Below are positions 52,141 through 60,979 of a stretch of DNA of 64,000 bases, piece after piece. Position 1 is the stretch's first letter. Every line of letters starts with the position of its first letter. The position numbers were made by a program, and so were the translations under genes. The notes beneath the pieces were generated by a model. The model saw nothing but the letters and a program-made list of their open reading frames with translations. It had not been told where the DNA came from and did not search any database. Origin of the DNA: Brevundimonas sp. (GTDB taxonomy: Bacteria > Pseudomonadota > Alphaproteobacteria > Caulobacterales > Caulobacteraceae); NCBI RefSeq assembly GCF_019636155.1, contig NZ_JAHBYB010000007.1, positions 94,805-158,804 on the forward strand, given 5' to 3'.

Positions 52141-53988
52141 ATGTCCAGCCTTCTTCGCTCGGCCGCCGCGGCCGCGCTGACCGTCGCCGCGGCCTGCGCC
52201 GTGGCCGGCGCCGCCAACGCCCAGTCCTATGACCGCCTGGTCGTCTTCGGCGACAGCCTCAGCGACAACGGCAACCTCTATGCGATCACCGGCGGGGCCC
52301 AGCCGCCGGCGCCCTTCTACTGGCAGGGCCGCTTCTCCACCGGGCCGGTGTTCACCGAGCAACTGGGCTTCACGACCCAGAAGATCGGCTTCAATGTCTT
52401 TGGTCCGCTGGATCCCTCGCTGAACATCGCCGGCAATGTGAACGCGGCCTTCGGCGGCGCCGTGACCGGGCTGGAGACGCGGCCCGGCTCGCCTCCGGGC
52501 ATGATGGATCAGCTGAACGCCTATCTGGCGCGCGGCGGAACCTTCAGTTCGGGAAGCCTGGTCAGCGTCCTGGGCGGCGCCAACAACATCTTCCAGGCCC
52601 TGCCGACCGCCGGCGCCTCGGCCAATCCGCTGGCGGCGATCTCGCCCGTCTCGACCGCCGCCGCGGCCGACGTGAACCAGATCGTCAATCGCGTGGCCCA
52701 GTCCGGCGCCGGGACGGTCCTGGTCACCAACCTGCCGAAACTCAGCATCACGCCCCAATTCCGGGGCCAGGCGGCCGCGCCCCTGGCCGACTATGCGGTG
52801 ACCACCTTCAACACCGCCCTGACGACCGGCCTGGCCGCCACCGCCGCCGCCCGGCCGAACACCAACATCATCATGATGGACATCTTCAAGATCGGGGACA
52901 CCATCATCGCCAACCCCGGCGCCTTCGGCCTGACCAATGTCACCACGGCCTGCTTCAACCAGCAGCAGCTGACGCTGTGCTCGACACCGGACACCTATTT
53001 CTATCTGGACGGGGTGCACCCGACCGGGCGCGGGCATCAGATCCTGGCCGCCCTGGCGGATGATTACCTGTATTATGGCGACCACGGCGCCAATACGACG
53101 CACCAGGGCGAGACGGCCTCGCGTCATCGCCAGGACAGCCTGTCGGACGCCACCGACGCCCTGTCCGGTCGCGCGACCTGGGCCGCCCAGACCAGCATCA
53201 GCGTGACCGGCCTGATGGACAAGACCGACATCGACGCGCGCGGCGTGGTCGGCGCCGCCCGTTCGGACGGCAAGGGCGTGCGGATGGCGCTGGAAAGCGG
53301 GACCGAGACCCTGCGCTTCGGCATGGCCGGCGCCTGGCGCGTGGCCGACGTCGAAGGCGCGGGCCACAGCTTCACCCTGAACTCGCTGGGCCTGGACGTC
53401 TATGCCGGCTTCCGTTCGGGCGATGTCTTCGTCAACGCCGCCGCCGGCGTGTCGAACGACGACTACAACGACATCGAGCGGATGACCTCCCTGGCGCCGA
53501 TCATCCATTCGGGCTCGACCGCCGGCGTGTCCAAGGGCGCGCGGCTGCAGGCGGGCATGTGGTGGGACATGGGCGGCCTGGCCCTGTCGCCCCGCGCCGC
53601 CGTCACCTGGGTGTCCAGCGACGTCAACGGCTATGTCGAACAGGGCGTCGCGGCCCAGTTGTCGTATCAGGACCGCACGGTCGACGGCGCCTTCGCCGAG
53701 ATCAGCCTGCGGGCCGAGGCCGACCTGGGCGGCTGGAATGTCTATGCCGAAGGCGGCTATCGCGACTCGATCAGCGATTCCGACAACCCGGTGCGCGTCG
53801 GCATCCTCAGCAACACCGCCCAGATCCTGTCGCGGTCGGTCGATGATCCGTTCGGCGGCCAGGTCACCGCCTCGGCGGGCCTGACCGGCGACATGGGACC
53901 GTTCCAGGTCGAGGTCGGCTATCGCGGCCGCTTCGGCGACCATGCCGACAGCCACATGGGCGCCATCACCCTGCGTCTGCCGCTCTAA
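52141..53988 (+). CDS. GDSL esterase autotransporter
   Basis: The 615-residue protein has a signal peptide (SSLLRSAAAAALTVAAA..., about 25 residues). The GDSL esterase passenger has its catalytic Ser in VVFGDSLSDNGNLY, the Asn block GGANNIF and the Asp/His in LDGVHPTGRGHQ. The C-terminal autotransporter beta-barrel (residues about 345-615) ends in ITLRLPL. This is the plan of EstA-type outer-membrane esterases, whose passenger is displayed on the surface. A perfect GGAGG site is 8 bases before the ATG. A terminator follows at 54014. Confidence 0.93.
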   Translation: MSSLLRSAAAAALTVAAACAVAGAANAQSYDRLVVFGDSLSDNGNLYAITGGAQPPAPFYWQGRFSTGPVFTEQLGFTTQKIGFNVFGPLDPSLNIAGNVNAAFGGAVTGLETRPGSPPGMMDQLNAYLARGGTFSSGSLVSVLGGANNIFQALPTAGASANPLAAISPVSTAAAADVNQIVNRVAQSGAGTVLVTNLPKLSITPQFRGQAAAPLADYAVTTFNTALTTGLAATAAARPNTNIIMMDIFKIGDTIIANPGAFGLTNVTTACFNQQQLTLCSTPDTYFYLDGVHPTGRGHQILAALADDYLYYGDHGANTTHQGETASRHRQDSLSDATDALSGRATWAAQTSISVTGLMDKTDIDARGVVGAARSDGKGVRMALESGTETLRFGMAGAWRVADVEGAGHSFTLNSLGLDVYAGFRSGDVFVNAAAGVSNDDYNDIERMTSLAPIIHSGSTAGVSKGARLQAGMWWDMGGLALSPRAAVTWVSSDVNGYVEQGVAAQLSYQDRTVDGAFAEISLRAEADLGGWNVYAEGGYRDSISDSDNPVRVGILSNTAQILSRSVDDPFGGQVTASAGLTGDMGPFQVEVGYRGRFGDHADSHMGAITLRLPL

Positions 53989-54013
53989 ATCCGGCTGACG
54001 GACAGCCGAACGA

Positions 54014-54043
54014 GGGGCGCGGTCCCGCACCGAGCCCCTTTTT
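54014..54043 (+). terminator. Rho-independent terminator after the esterase autotransporter
   Basis: GGGGC-G-CGGT ... ACCG-A-GCCCC (54014-54038) is a 9-pair stem with one internal mismatch, followed by TTTTT. It lies 25 bases after the stop. A second small hairpin (CGGCTG/CAGCCG, 53992-54008) comes before it. Confidence 0.85.
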
Positions 54044-54214
54044 CGCGCCTGCGGCGATGCGCCGCCCCGGCTGCGTGGAACCAGCCCCAATCTCGCCCCA
54101 TGGATCGTTAGAAACGCCGTCTTCCGACGCGGCCGGCGCCCGCCTGTGTGCGGGCCTGCCTTCGCCCCCGCGTCCTTTCCTGCTCCTGGGAGCCGAAGCC
54201 GGAGACGCCGCCGA

Positions 54215-54838
54215 ATGCGACGCCTGTTGCCGTCCGCCCGGACATTCCTGGTCCATTCGGGCCAGACCGCTGTCCAGCTGGCCGCCCTGGGCGGACTGGC
54301 GGTCATGGCCATGGCCGCCGCGCCCCAACCCGAGGGTTTCGACGCCGAGGCCGCCGCCCGGCCGGTGGCGGCGCCGGTCCAGGCCGTGGCCGAGGCCGCC
54401 GGCCCGGTGATGCGGCAACTGGCCTTCCAGGCGCCGGTGAAGGGCCACGACATCACCTCCGCCTTCGGCCTGCGCAAACTGGCGATCGAGGCGCGCGCCC
54501 GGGCGCACAAGGGCGTCGACATCGCCGCGCCGATGGGCACGGGGGTCTTCGTCGCCGCAGAGGGCCAGGTCGTCCGCACCGGCTATGACGCCGGCGGCTA
54601 CGGCCGGTTCATCGAGGTGCGCCACCCCAATGGCATGACCACCCTATATGGCCACCTCAGCCGGATCGACGTCCATTCGGGTCAGGCGGTGGGCGAGGGG
54701 ACGCGCATCGGCCTGGTCGGCTCCACCGGCTATTCGACCGGCCCGCACCTGCATTTCGAGGTGCGTCGCCACGGCGCACAGGTGAATCCCGCCAAGGTGG
54801 TGGGACGCAGTTTCCCAACCGCGATCGCCGTCTCCTGA
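54215..54838 (+). CDS. M23 family metallopeptidase (LytM-like)
   Basis: The 207-residue protein has a membrane anchor or uncleaved signal (residues about 20-40, TAVQLAALGGLAVMAMA) and a LytM-type domain with the zinc motif HKGVDIAAP, GRFIEVRHPNGMTTLYGHLS and PHLHFEVRRHG. M23 enzymes cut peptidoglycan cross-links or act as regulators of septal amidases. The HXXXD and HXH zinc residues are both present, so it may be active. The ATG at 54215 was chosen for its GGAG site and signal-like start. Confidence 0.87.
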   Translation: MRRLLPSARTFLVHSGQTAVQLAALGGLAVMAMAAAPQPEGFDAEAAARPVAAPVQAVAEAAGPVMRQLAFQAPVKGHDITSAFGLRKLAIEARARAHKGVDIAAPMGTGVFVAAEGQVVRTGYDAGGYGRFIEVRHPNGMTTLYGHLSRIDVHSGQAVGEGTRIGLVGSTGYSTGPHLHFEVRRHGAQVNPAKVVGRSFPTAIAVS

Positions 54839-54908
54839 TTCCAAAAGGCGCGTTGCGGCGCCGCCACGGTTCGGCCTAACGTCCCGCCGCCAACGGGAGG
54901 AAGTTCGC

Positions 54909-56795
54909 ATGAATCGTTTCGTCGCCGCCGTCGTCGCGGGTGTTCTGGCCGCCACCCCGATCACCGCCACGGCCCAGGACTACAGCCGCTACAGCGACGC
55001 CGCCGCCCAGACCGAACTGGCCCGCATCGCCGAGGTGCAGATGGCCGTGATGGTGCCGATGCGCGACGGCGTCGGCCTGGCGACCAATGTCTATCGCCCG
55101 CGCAACGCCCAGGGGCCTCTGCCCACCGTCTTCTGGAGGACCCCCTACAACGAGCTGGGGGCCAATCCGCGCACGGCGCGCAACGCCCTGTCCTGGGTCA
55201 GCCGCGGCTATGCCTTCGTGGTCCAGAACGAGCGCGGCCGCTACTTCTCGGGCGGCGACTATCAGATCCTGGGCTACCCCCAGACGGACGGCTATGACGC
55301 CCTGACCTGGATCGCCGCCCAGCCGTGGTCGAACGGCAAGGTCGGGACCCTGGGCTGCTCGTCCTCGGCCGAATGGCAGCTGGCCCTGGCGGCCCAGAAC
55401 CACCCCGCCCACGCCGCCATGGTGCCCCAGGCCTCCGGCGCCGGCATCGGCAAGGTCGGCCGCTTCCAGGAACAGGGCAACTGGTACACCGGCGGTGTGC
55501 CGCGCAACCTGTTCTTCGTCTGGCTTTACGGCGTCGACAATCCGCTGCGGGCCCAGATCCCGGCCGACATGGATCAGCCGATGCGCGCCCGCGTGGCGGG
55601 TTACAATGATCTGGACGCCAAGAAGCCCCAGGTGAACTGGCCCAACCAGATCCGCCACCTGCCCATCAGCGATCTGCTGTCCGACCTGGGCGAGCCGCCC
55701 GCCACCTTCGAGGAACTGATCGTCCGCACTCCGGCCGACCCGGCCTGGCGCCAGGGCGGCCTGTATCACGACGACATGGGGTGGGGCGTCCCGGCCCTGT
55801 GGTTCAACAGCTGGTATGACGTCTCCATCGGGCCGAACATGGAGCTGTTCAACCACGCCCGTTCGACCACCGAGGATCCCGAGGCGGCCGCCAATCAGTT
55901 CGCCGTCGTCGGGCCGAACAACCACTGCGCCTTCGCCGGGCTGAACGCCAATTTCCGCTCGGGCGACCGCGACCTAGGCGACGCCAGCCTGGACAGCGAC
56001 GCCATGGTCCACGCCTGGTTCGACCGCTGGCTGAAGGGCGACCGGCGCGCCTTCCCCGACAGCACGCCGCACGTCCAGTATTTCAACATGGGCGAGAACG
56101 CCTGGCGCACCGCGGCCCAGTGGCCGCCGGCCGGGGTCAAGACCGTGCGGATGTATCTGCGCTCGGACGGCGCGGCCAACAGCCTGAACGGCGACGGGCG
56201 GCTGAGTTTCGACGCGCCGCTGGCCGGCGAGCGGGCCGACCGCTATCGCTACGACCCGATGAACCCGGTCCAGACCATCGGCGGCGGCGACTGCTGCAAC
56301 GGCGGCCTGGTCATCGCCGGCGCCTTCGACCAGCGTCAGATCGAGGCCCGCAACGATGTGCTGGTCTATACGTCCGAGCCCCTGACCGAGCCGATGCAGG
56401 TCACCGGCTTCGTCGATGCGGTGCTGAAGGTCTCGTCCTCGGCCCCGGACACCGACTTCGCGGTCAAGCTGGTGGACGTGGCGCCGGACGGAACGGCCTA
56501 TATCCTGGGCGACACCATCATGCGGGCCCGGTATCGCAACGGCTATGACCAGCCGACGATGCTGACCCCCGGCCAGGTGGCCACGGTCCAGCCGACCCCG
56601 ATCACCATCAGCAACACCTTCCAGCCGGGGCACCGCATCCGGGTGGAGGTGACCAGCTCCAACTTCCCGAAATTCGTCCGCAACCTGAACACCGGCGGGC
56701 CGAACGAGACGGAAAGCCAGGGCGTGATCGCCGACAACGCCGTGCATCACGACGGCCAGGACGCTTCCTACATCGACCTGCCGGTCCTGAACTGA
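54909..56795 (+). CDS. Secreted CocE/NonD family hydrolase
   Basis: The 628-residue protein has a signal peptide and then an alpha/beta hydrolase core with the nucleophile Ser in GTLGCSSSAEWQLALAAQ. The Asp lies in ALWFNSWYDVSIG and the His in VGPNNHCAF. The C-terminal jelly-roll (X-Pro dipeptidyl peptidase C-terminal-like) is residues about 400-628. This is the layout of cocaine-esterase/glutaryl-7-ACA acylase-type enzymes, acting on esters or amides in the periplasm. A GGGAGG site precedes the ATG at 54909. Confidence 0.9.
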   Translation: MNRFVAAVVAGVLAATPITATAQDYSRYSDAAAQTELARIAEVQMAVMVPMRDGVGLATNVYRPRNAQGPLPTVFWRTPYNELGANPRTARNALSWVSRGYAFVVQNERGRYFSGGDYQILGYPQTDGYDALTWIAAQPWSNGKVGTLGCSSSAEWQLALAAQNHPAHAAMVPQASGAGIGKVGRFQEQGNWYTGGVPRNLFFVWLYGVDNPLRAQIPADMDQPMRARVAGYNDLDAKKPQVNWPNQIRHLPISDLLSDLGEPPATFEELIVRTPADPAWRQGGLYHDDMGWGVPALWFNSWYDVSIGPNMELFNHARSTTEDPEAAANQFAVVGPNNHCAFAGLNANFRSGDRDLGDASLDSDAMVHAWFDRWLKGDRRAFPDSTPHVQYFNMGENAWRTAAQWPPAGVKTVRMYLRSDGAANSLNGDGRLSFDAPLAGERADRYRYDPMNPVQTIGGGDCCNGGLVIAGAFDQRQIEARNDVLVYTSEPLTEPMQVTGFVDAVLKVSSSAPDTDFAVKLVDVAPDGTAYILGDTIMRARYRNGYDQPTMLTPGQVATVQPTPITISNTFQPGHRIRVEVTSSNFPKFVRNLNTGGPNETESQGVIADNAVHHDGQDASYIDLPVLN

Positions 56796-56894
56796 CGGCC
56801 GAGTCCGACGGAAACAGGGGCCAGGGACCGCATCGTCTCTGGCCTCCTTCCGACCTCGCTTGCTAGTCTGTCGCCCAAGTCCGAGGGAGGGTGC

Positions 56895-57848
56895 ATGACG
56901 GCGGCGTTGACGCTGGATCGGGTCAGCAAGCGGTACGGCCATTTCCAGGCCGTGTCGGACCTGAGTTTCGAGGTGCCCAGGGGGTCGATCTGCGGCTTCC
57001 TGGGTCCCAATGGGGCGGGCAAGACCTCGACCATCCGCATGATCCTGGGCCTGCAGCCGGCGTCGTCGGGGCGGATCGAGATCCTGGGGGCCGAGGATGG
57101 TCGGCGCGTGCGCGACCGGATCGGCTTCCTGCCCGAGGAGCGTGGCCTCTACAAGAAGATGACCCCGGTCGACGCCATCGCCTTCTTCGGATCGCTGAAG
57201 GGGCTGTCGGCGGGCGAGGGGCGGCGTCGCGCCCGCGAACAGCTGACGGCCCAGGGCCTGGGCGGGTCGCTGAAGAAGCCGATGAAATCCCTGTCCAAGG
57301 GGATGGCCCAGAAGGTCCAGCTGATCGCCTCGGTCATCCATCGGCCCGAGTTCGTGATCCTGGACGAGCCCTTCTCAGGCCTGGACCCGATGAACCAGCA
57401 GGGGCTGGAGGCGATGATCCGCGGCCTGGCGGCCGACGGCGCCACCGTGCTGTTCTCGACCCACGTGATGCAGCACGCCGAGCGTCTGTGCGACAAGGTG
57501 GTGCTGCTGGCCCGTGGCAAGAAGGCGTTCGAGGGCACGGTGGACCAGGCGCGGGCCACCTCGCGCCAGGTGCTGGAGCTGACCGGCGCCATCACGCCCG
57601 AGGCGGTGGCGGCCCTGCCCGGCGTGGCGGGGGTCGAGACGGTGTCGGAGGCCGATGGGGCGCGGGTCCTGCGCGCCACCCTGGGCGCCGGCTCGGGCGG
57701 ACAGGCGGCGCTGAAGGCGGCCTTCCTGGGCGGGCTGGACGTGCGCGGCTTCTCGCTGAAGGAACCCAGCCTGCATGACGCCTTCATCGGCCTGACCGGG
57801 GACAATCCCGACCAGGACCAGTCGATGACGCCGGAGGCCGGCCGATGA
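56895..57848 (+). CDS. ABC transporter ATP-binding protein (NatA-like)
   Basis: The 317-residue ATPase has Walker A GPNGAGKTS, the Q-loop region IGFLPEERGLYKKMTPVDAI, the signature LSKGMAQKVQL (Lys in place of the usual Gly at the second residue) and Walker B FVILDEPFSGLDP. The H-loop is in FSTHVMQHAE. The C-terminal extension (about 80 residues) is typical of NatA/YhaQ-type exporters. It overlaps the permease start by 4 bases (ATGA). Confidence 0.9.
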   Translation: MTAALTLDRVSKRYGHFQAVSDLSFEVPRGSICGFLGPNGAGKTSTIRMILGLQPASSGRIEILGAEDGRRVRDRIGFLPEERGLYKKMTPVDAIAFFGSLKGLSAGEGRRRAREQLTAQGLGGSLKKPMKSLSKGMAQKVQLIASVIHRPEFVILDEPFSGLDPMNQQGLEAMIRGLAADGATVLFSTHVMQHAERLCDKVVLLARGKKAFEGTVDQARATSRQVLELTGAITPEAVAALPGVAGVETVSEADGARVLRATLGAGSGGQAALKAAFLGGLDVRGFSLKEPSLHDAFIGLTGDNPDQDQSMTPEAGR

Positions 57849-59233
57849 ACCGCACCCTGCTGATCGCGCGACGAGAATACGCCGCCTACGCCCGCACCGT
57901 CGGCTTCTGGCTGTCGCTGCTGGCCTTTCCGCTGTTCGCCGTCCTGGGCGGCGCCGTGCCTGTGCTGATCCGTTCGTCCGAGCCCGTCCGCGCCGTGGCG
58001 GTGGTGGAGGAGGGGCCCGCCGCGACAGGCCTGGCCGCCGCCGTGCAGGACGCCCTGAAGCGCGACGCCGACCGCCGGGCCGAGCGCACCCGCGCCGCGG
58101 CCGAGGCCGCCGCCAGGACCACCGGAACCCCGCCCGAGACGACCGCCGCCTCGGGCGCCATGGCCTCTCTGTCGCGCCAGAGGCTGAAGCTGGTCGAGAC
58201 CCCGGCCGACATCCTGGCCGCCGCGCCGGGCGAGGCGCGCGACGCCGCCGTGCGCCGCTGGCTGACCGACGAGACGCCCAAGGACCGGCGGCTGGACGCC
58301 GTGGTCTTCCTGAACCGGGTCGAAAACCAGCCCACGGCGCGGGTCTGGACCGCCCGGGCCACCGACGACACGGTCGAGGATTTCGTCCGCGACGCCCTGC
58401 GCTCGGCCAACCGGATGGCGGTGTTCGAGGGGGCGGGCATCGACCCCTCGGTGGTCGAGGCGGCCGAACGCTTCCGGCCCGAGGTGACGGTCTTCTCGCC
58501 CAAGTCGGCCAGCGGCGGAGAGGTGTCCTTCCGCGACAAGCTGCCGGCCATCATCGGCCTGGCCTCGGGCTTCCTGCTGTGGTCGCTGATCATCACCGGC
58601 GCCTCGATCCTGCTGAACAGCGTGATGGAGGAGAAGTCGAACAAGATCCTGGAGGTGCTGCTGTCCTCGGCCTCGGCGTCCGAGATCCTGACCGGCAAGG
58701 TTCTGGGGGTGGCGCTGCTGACCCTGACGGTGCTGGCGGCCTGGGGCGGGATCGGGGCGGCGGGCCTGCTCAACTTCGCCCCCAGCCAGGCGGCCGATGT
58801 CGGGCAGGTGCTGCTGCACGGCGGCATGCTGGGCTATTTCGCGGCCTTCATGGTCGGCGGCTATCTGATGTATGCGGTGCTGTTCGCGGCCATCGGCGCC
58901 TTCTGCGAGACGCCGCGCGACGCCCAGACCCTGATGGGGCCGATCATGATGGTGCTGATCGTGCCGATGCTGACCATGCAGATGGCGCTGATGTCGCCCG
59001 ACGCGCCGGTGGTCCGCATCCTATCGTGGATTCCCTTCTTCACCCCCTTCCTGATGATCGCCCGGATGCCGTCCGACCCGCCGATGATCGAGGTGATCGG
59101 GGCCATGGCGGGCATGTTCGCCTTCGCGGTCCTGATGGTCCTGATCGCCGGCCGCGCCTTCCGCGCCGGCGCCCTGTCCGACGCGAAACTCAGCTGGAAG
59201 ACCTTCGCGGGGGCGGTGAAACGGGGCGAGTAG
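57845..59233 (+). CDS. ABC transporter permease (NatB-like)
   Basis: The 462-residue protein has an N-terminal membrane helix (LLIARREYAAYARTVGFWLSLLAFPLFA). A large extracytoplasmic region follows (about residues 45-235, rich in Ala/Arg), and the C-terminal half has about five helices with the ABC2-type motif VMEEKSNKILEVLLSSASASEILTGKVLG. This is the NatB/YhaP exporter layout. The ATP-binding subunit is the gene just upstream. The substrate is unknown; NatAB exports sodium in Bacillus, but many homologues do not. Confidence 0.88.
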   Translation: MNRTLLIARREYAAYARTVGFWLSLLAFPLFAVLGGAVPVLIRSSEPVRAVAVVEEGPAATGLAAAVQDALKRDADRRAERTRAAAEAAARTTGTPPETTAASGAMASLSRQRLKLVETPADILAAAPGEARDAAVRRWLTDETPKDRRLDAVVFLNRVENQPTARVWTARATDDTVEDFVRDALRSANRMAVFEGAGIDPSVVEAAERFRPEVTVFSPKSASGGEVSFRDKLPAIIGLASGFLLWSLIITGASILLNSVMEEKSNKILEVLLSSASASEILTGKVLGVALLTLTVLAAWGGIGAAGLLNFAPSQAADVGQVLLHGGMLGYFAAFMVGGYLMYAVLFAAIGAFCETPRDAQTLMGPIMMVLIVPMLTMQMALMSPDAPVVRILSWIPFFTPFLMIARMPSDPPMIEVIGAMAGMFAFAVLMVLIAGRAFRAGALSDAKLSWKTFAGAVKRGE

Positions 59234-59274
59234 GGGGCGGCGCCGGCCGGCGACTCACAGCGGTCAAATCTGCG

Positions 59275-59290
59275 TTGACGAGGCGTTAAC
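59275..59290. promoter_or_regulatory. CtrA-like half-degenerate site upstream of the DD-carboxypeptidase
   Basis: TTGA-N7-TTAAC matches the CtrA consensus TTAA-N7-TTAAC except for one base, 98 bases before the start. CtrA is the cell-cycle regulator of Caulobacterales. A single site with one mismatch is weak evidence. Confidence 0.3.
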
Positions 59291-59387
59291 CGCCATGAAA
59301 CCCGGATGGACCATGCTAGGTTGCTTCCACGCGTCGCGCCGGGGGGCCGTCGCCGCGCCACAGTAAGACGAAGGTTTTCGCCCGCCG

Positions 59388-60767
59388 ATGCTTGCTTTCG
59401 CCCGACGCGGATTTCTGGCCCTCATCGCCCTGGCGCTGCTGACCGCGACGCCGTCGCCCGGCCCCGCGCCCGTGGCCCAGGCGCCGAACGTCAAATACGC
59501 CGCCATCGTGGTCGACGCCGAGAGCGGCGAGGTGCTGTTCGCCCGCCACGCCGACAGCCGCCGTTACCCGGCGTCCATCACCAAGGTCATGACCCTGTAT
59601 CTGACCTTCGAAGCCCTGGCCGAAGGGCGGGTCAAGCCGGACGACATCCTGACCGTCTCGCCTCATGCGGCGTCCCAGCCGCCGTCCAAACTGGGCCTGG
59701 GCGCGGGCCAGACCATCACCCTGGACGACGCCATGAAGGCCATGGCCGTGCGCTCGGCCAACGACATGGCCGTGGCCATCGCCGAACACGTCGGCGGGTC
59801 CGAAGCCCGCTTCGCCGCCATGATGACGGTCAAGGCCCGCGACCTGGGCATGACCGACACCCGCTACGTCAACGCCAACGGCCTGCCCGACAGCCGCCAG
59901 ATCACCACCGCCCGCGACCTGGCCGTCCTCAGCCGCGCCGTGATGCGCGACTACCCGCAGTATTATCGGTATTTCGGCCTTCACGACTGGGCCTACAACG
60001 GCCGCGAATATCGCAACACCAACGGTCTTCTGGCCTCGGGCCACGGCTATGACGGCATGAAGACCGGCTACACCAACGCCTCGGGCTACAATCTGGCGGC
60101 CTCGGCCGTGCGCGATGGGCGCCGGCTGATCACCGTCGTCCTGGGCGGACGCAGCAGCGCCTCACGCAACGCCCATGTGGCCGAACTGATGGATGTCGGC
60201 TTCGATGTCGAGCGGATGCGCGCCCAGGGCCAGCTGATCCCCGTGGCCCAGACGGTGTTCGAGGCGCGCGGCTATGGCGTCGACACCCGGATGGATTCCG
60301 GCCCCCTGCAATACGCCTCGGCCAGCGACGAGGATCAGGGCGGATCGACCGCCGTCTCCTATGCCTCCCTGCCGGCCGCCCCGCCTCAGATCGACCGTGT
60401 CATTCCGGCCCCGTCCCAGGCTCGCGTCCAGGCGTCAGGCGACCTGACGGCCAGCCTGAACGGTGCGCCCGCCGCCGCTCCCGCCCGTCGCGCGGCGGCG
60501 CCCGCGACCCGCGCGGCCCCGGCCCGGCCCGCCGGCCGCTGGGCGGTTCAGGTCGGCGCCTTCCGTGACGAACAGGTGGCGCGCGACTGGCTGTCCGAGG
60601 TCGGACGCCGCTTCCGCAGCCAGTTCGCCGAGGCCGGCCGCGACATCCAGCGCGCCGGCGAATGGCGCCGTTCGCGCTTCACCGGCATGACCGAAGACGC
60701 CGCCGTCGCCGCCTGCCGCGCCCTGGCCGAACGCCGGGTCACCTGCATGGTGGTGCGGCCGGATTAG
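59388..60767 (+). CDS. D-alanyl-D-alanine carboxypeptidase (S11) with SPOR domain
   Basis: The 459-residue protein has a signal peptide (residues 1-30). Its S11 penicillin-binding domain has all three motifs: Ser63-X2-Lys66 in PASITKVM, Ser123-Ala-Asn125 in VRSANDMAV, and Lys225-Thr-Gly in GMKTGYTN. A Pro/Ala-rich linker follows, and a C-terminal SPOR domain (residues about 385-459, WAVQVGAFRDEQVARDWL). SPOR domains bind denuded septal glycan, so it probably trims peptidoglycan at the division site. Palindromic element C1 begins at its stop codon. Confidence 0.93.
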   Translation: MLAFARRGFLALIALALLTATPSPGPAPVAQAPNVKYAAIVVDAESGEVLFARHADSRRYPASITKVMTLYLTFEALAEGRVKPDDILTVSPHAASQPPSKLGLGAGQTITLDDAMKAMAVRSANDMAVAIAEHVGGSEARFAAMMTVKARDLGMTDTRYVNANGLPDSRQITTARDLAVLSRAVMRDYPQYYRYFGLHDWAYNGREYRNTNGLLASGHGYDGMKTGYTNASGYNLAASAVRDGRRLITVVLGGRSSASRNAHVAELMDVGFDVERMRAQGQLIPVAQTVFEARGYGVDTRMDSGPLQYASASDEDQGGSTAVSYASLPAAPPQIDRVIPAPSQARVQASGDLTASLNGAPAAAPARRAAAPATRAAPARPAGRWAVQVGAFRDEQVARDWLSEVGRRFRSQFAEAGRDIQRAGEWRRSRFTGMTEDAAVAACRALAERRVTCMVVRPD

Positions 60768-60979
60768 GGTAGGGCCTGGACTCATAACCGGGTTCAATTT
60801 TCATCAGGATTTTCAAAACTCCGTCACCCTCGGGCTTGTCCCGAGGGCCCATCTTGGCGTCGTCCTAGAAAGCGGATGGTCTCCACCATCAGTTGGAACA
60901 GCTATCGGTCCAGCCTGCGGCGACCATGGGCCCTCGGGACAAGCCCGAGGGTGACGAAATTTATGGGTTCAGAACCCTA
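60765..60979. repeat. Palindromic element type C, copy 1, stop codon to stop codon
   Basis: The core has two 30-base arms (60823-60852 and 60926-60955) that are perfect reverse complements. Each also holds a hairpin, CCCTCGGG-N5-CCCGAGGG. Outside the arms, matching outer ends read TAGGG..CTGGACTCATAA on the left and, on the other strand, TAGGGTTCTGAACCCATAA on the right. The left end holds the TAG stop of the DD-carboxypeptidase and the right end the TAG stop of the minus-strand GNAT gene. Confidence 0.9.

Noticed and set aside
51001-54579. A 1,192-codon open frame on the minus strand across the serine fusion and the autotransporter
   Set aside because: It runs antisense to two well-supported genes, and its composition is that of a GC-driven shadow frame.
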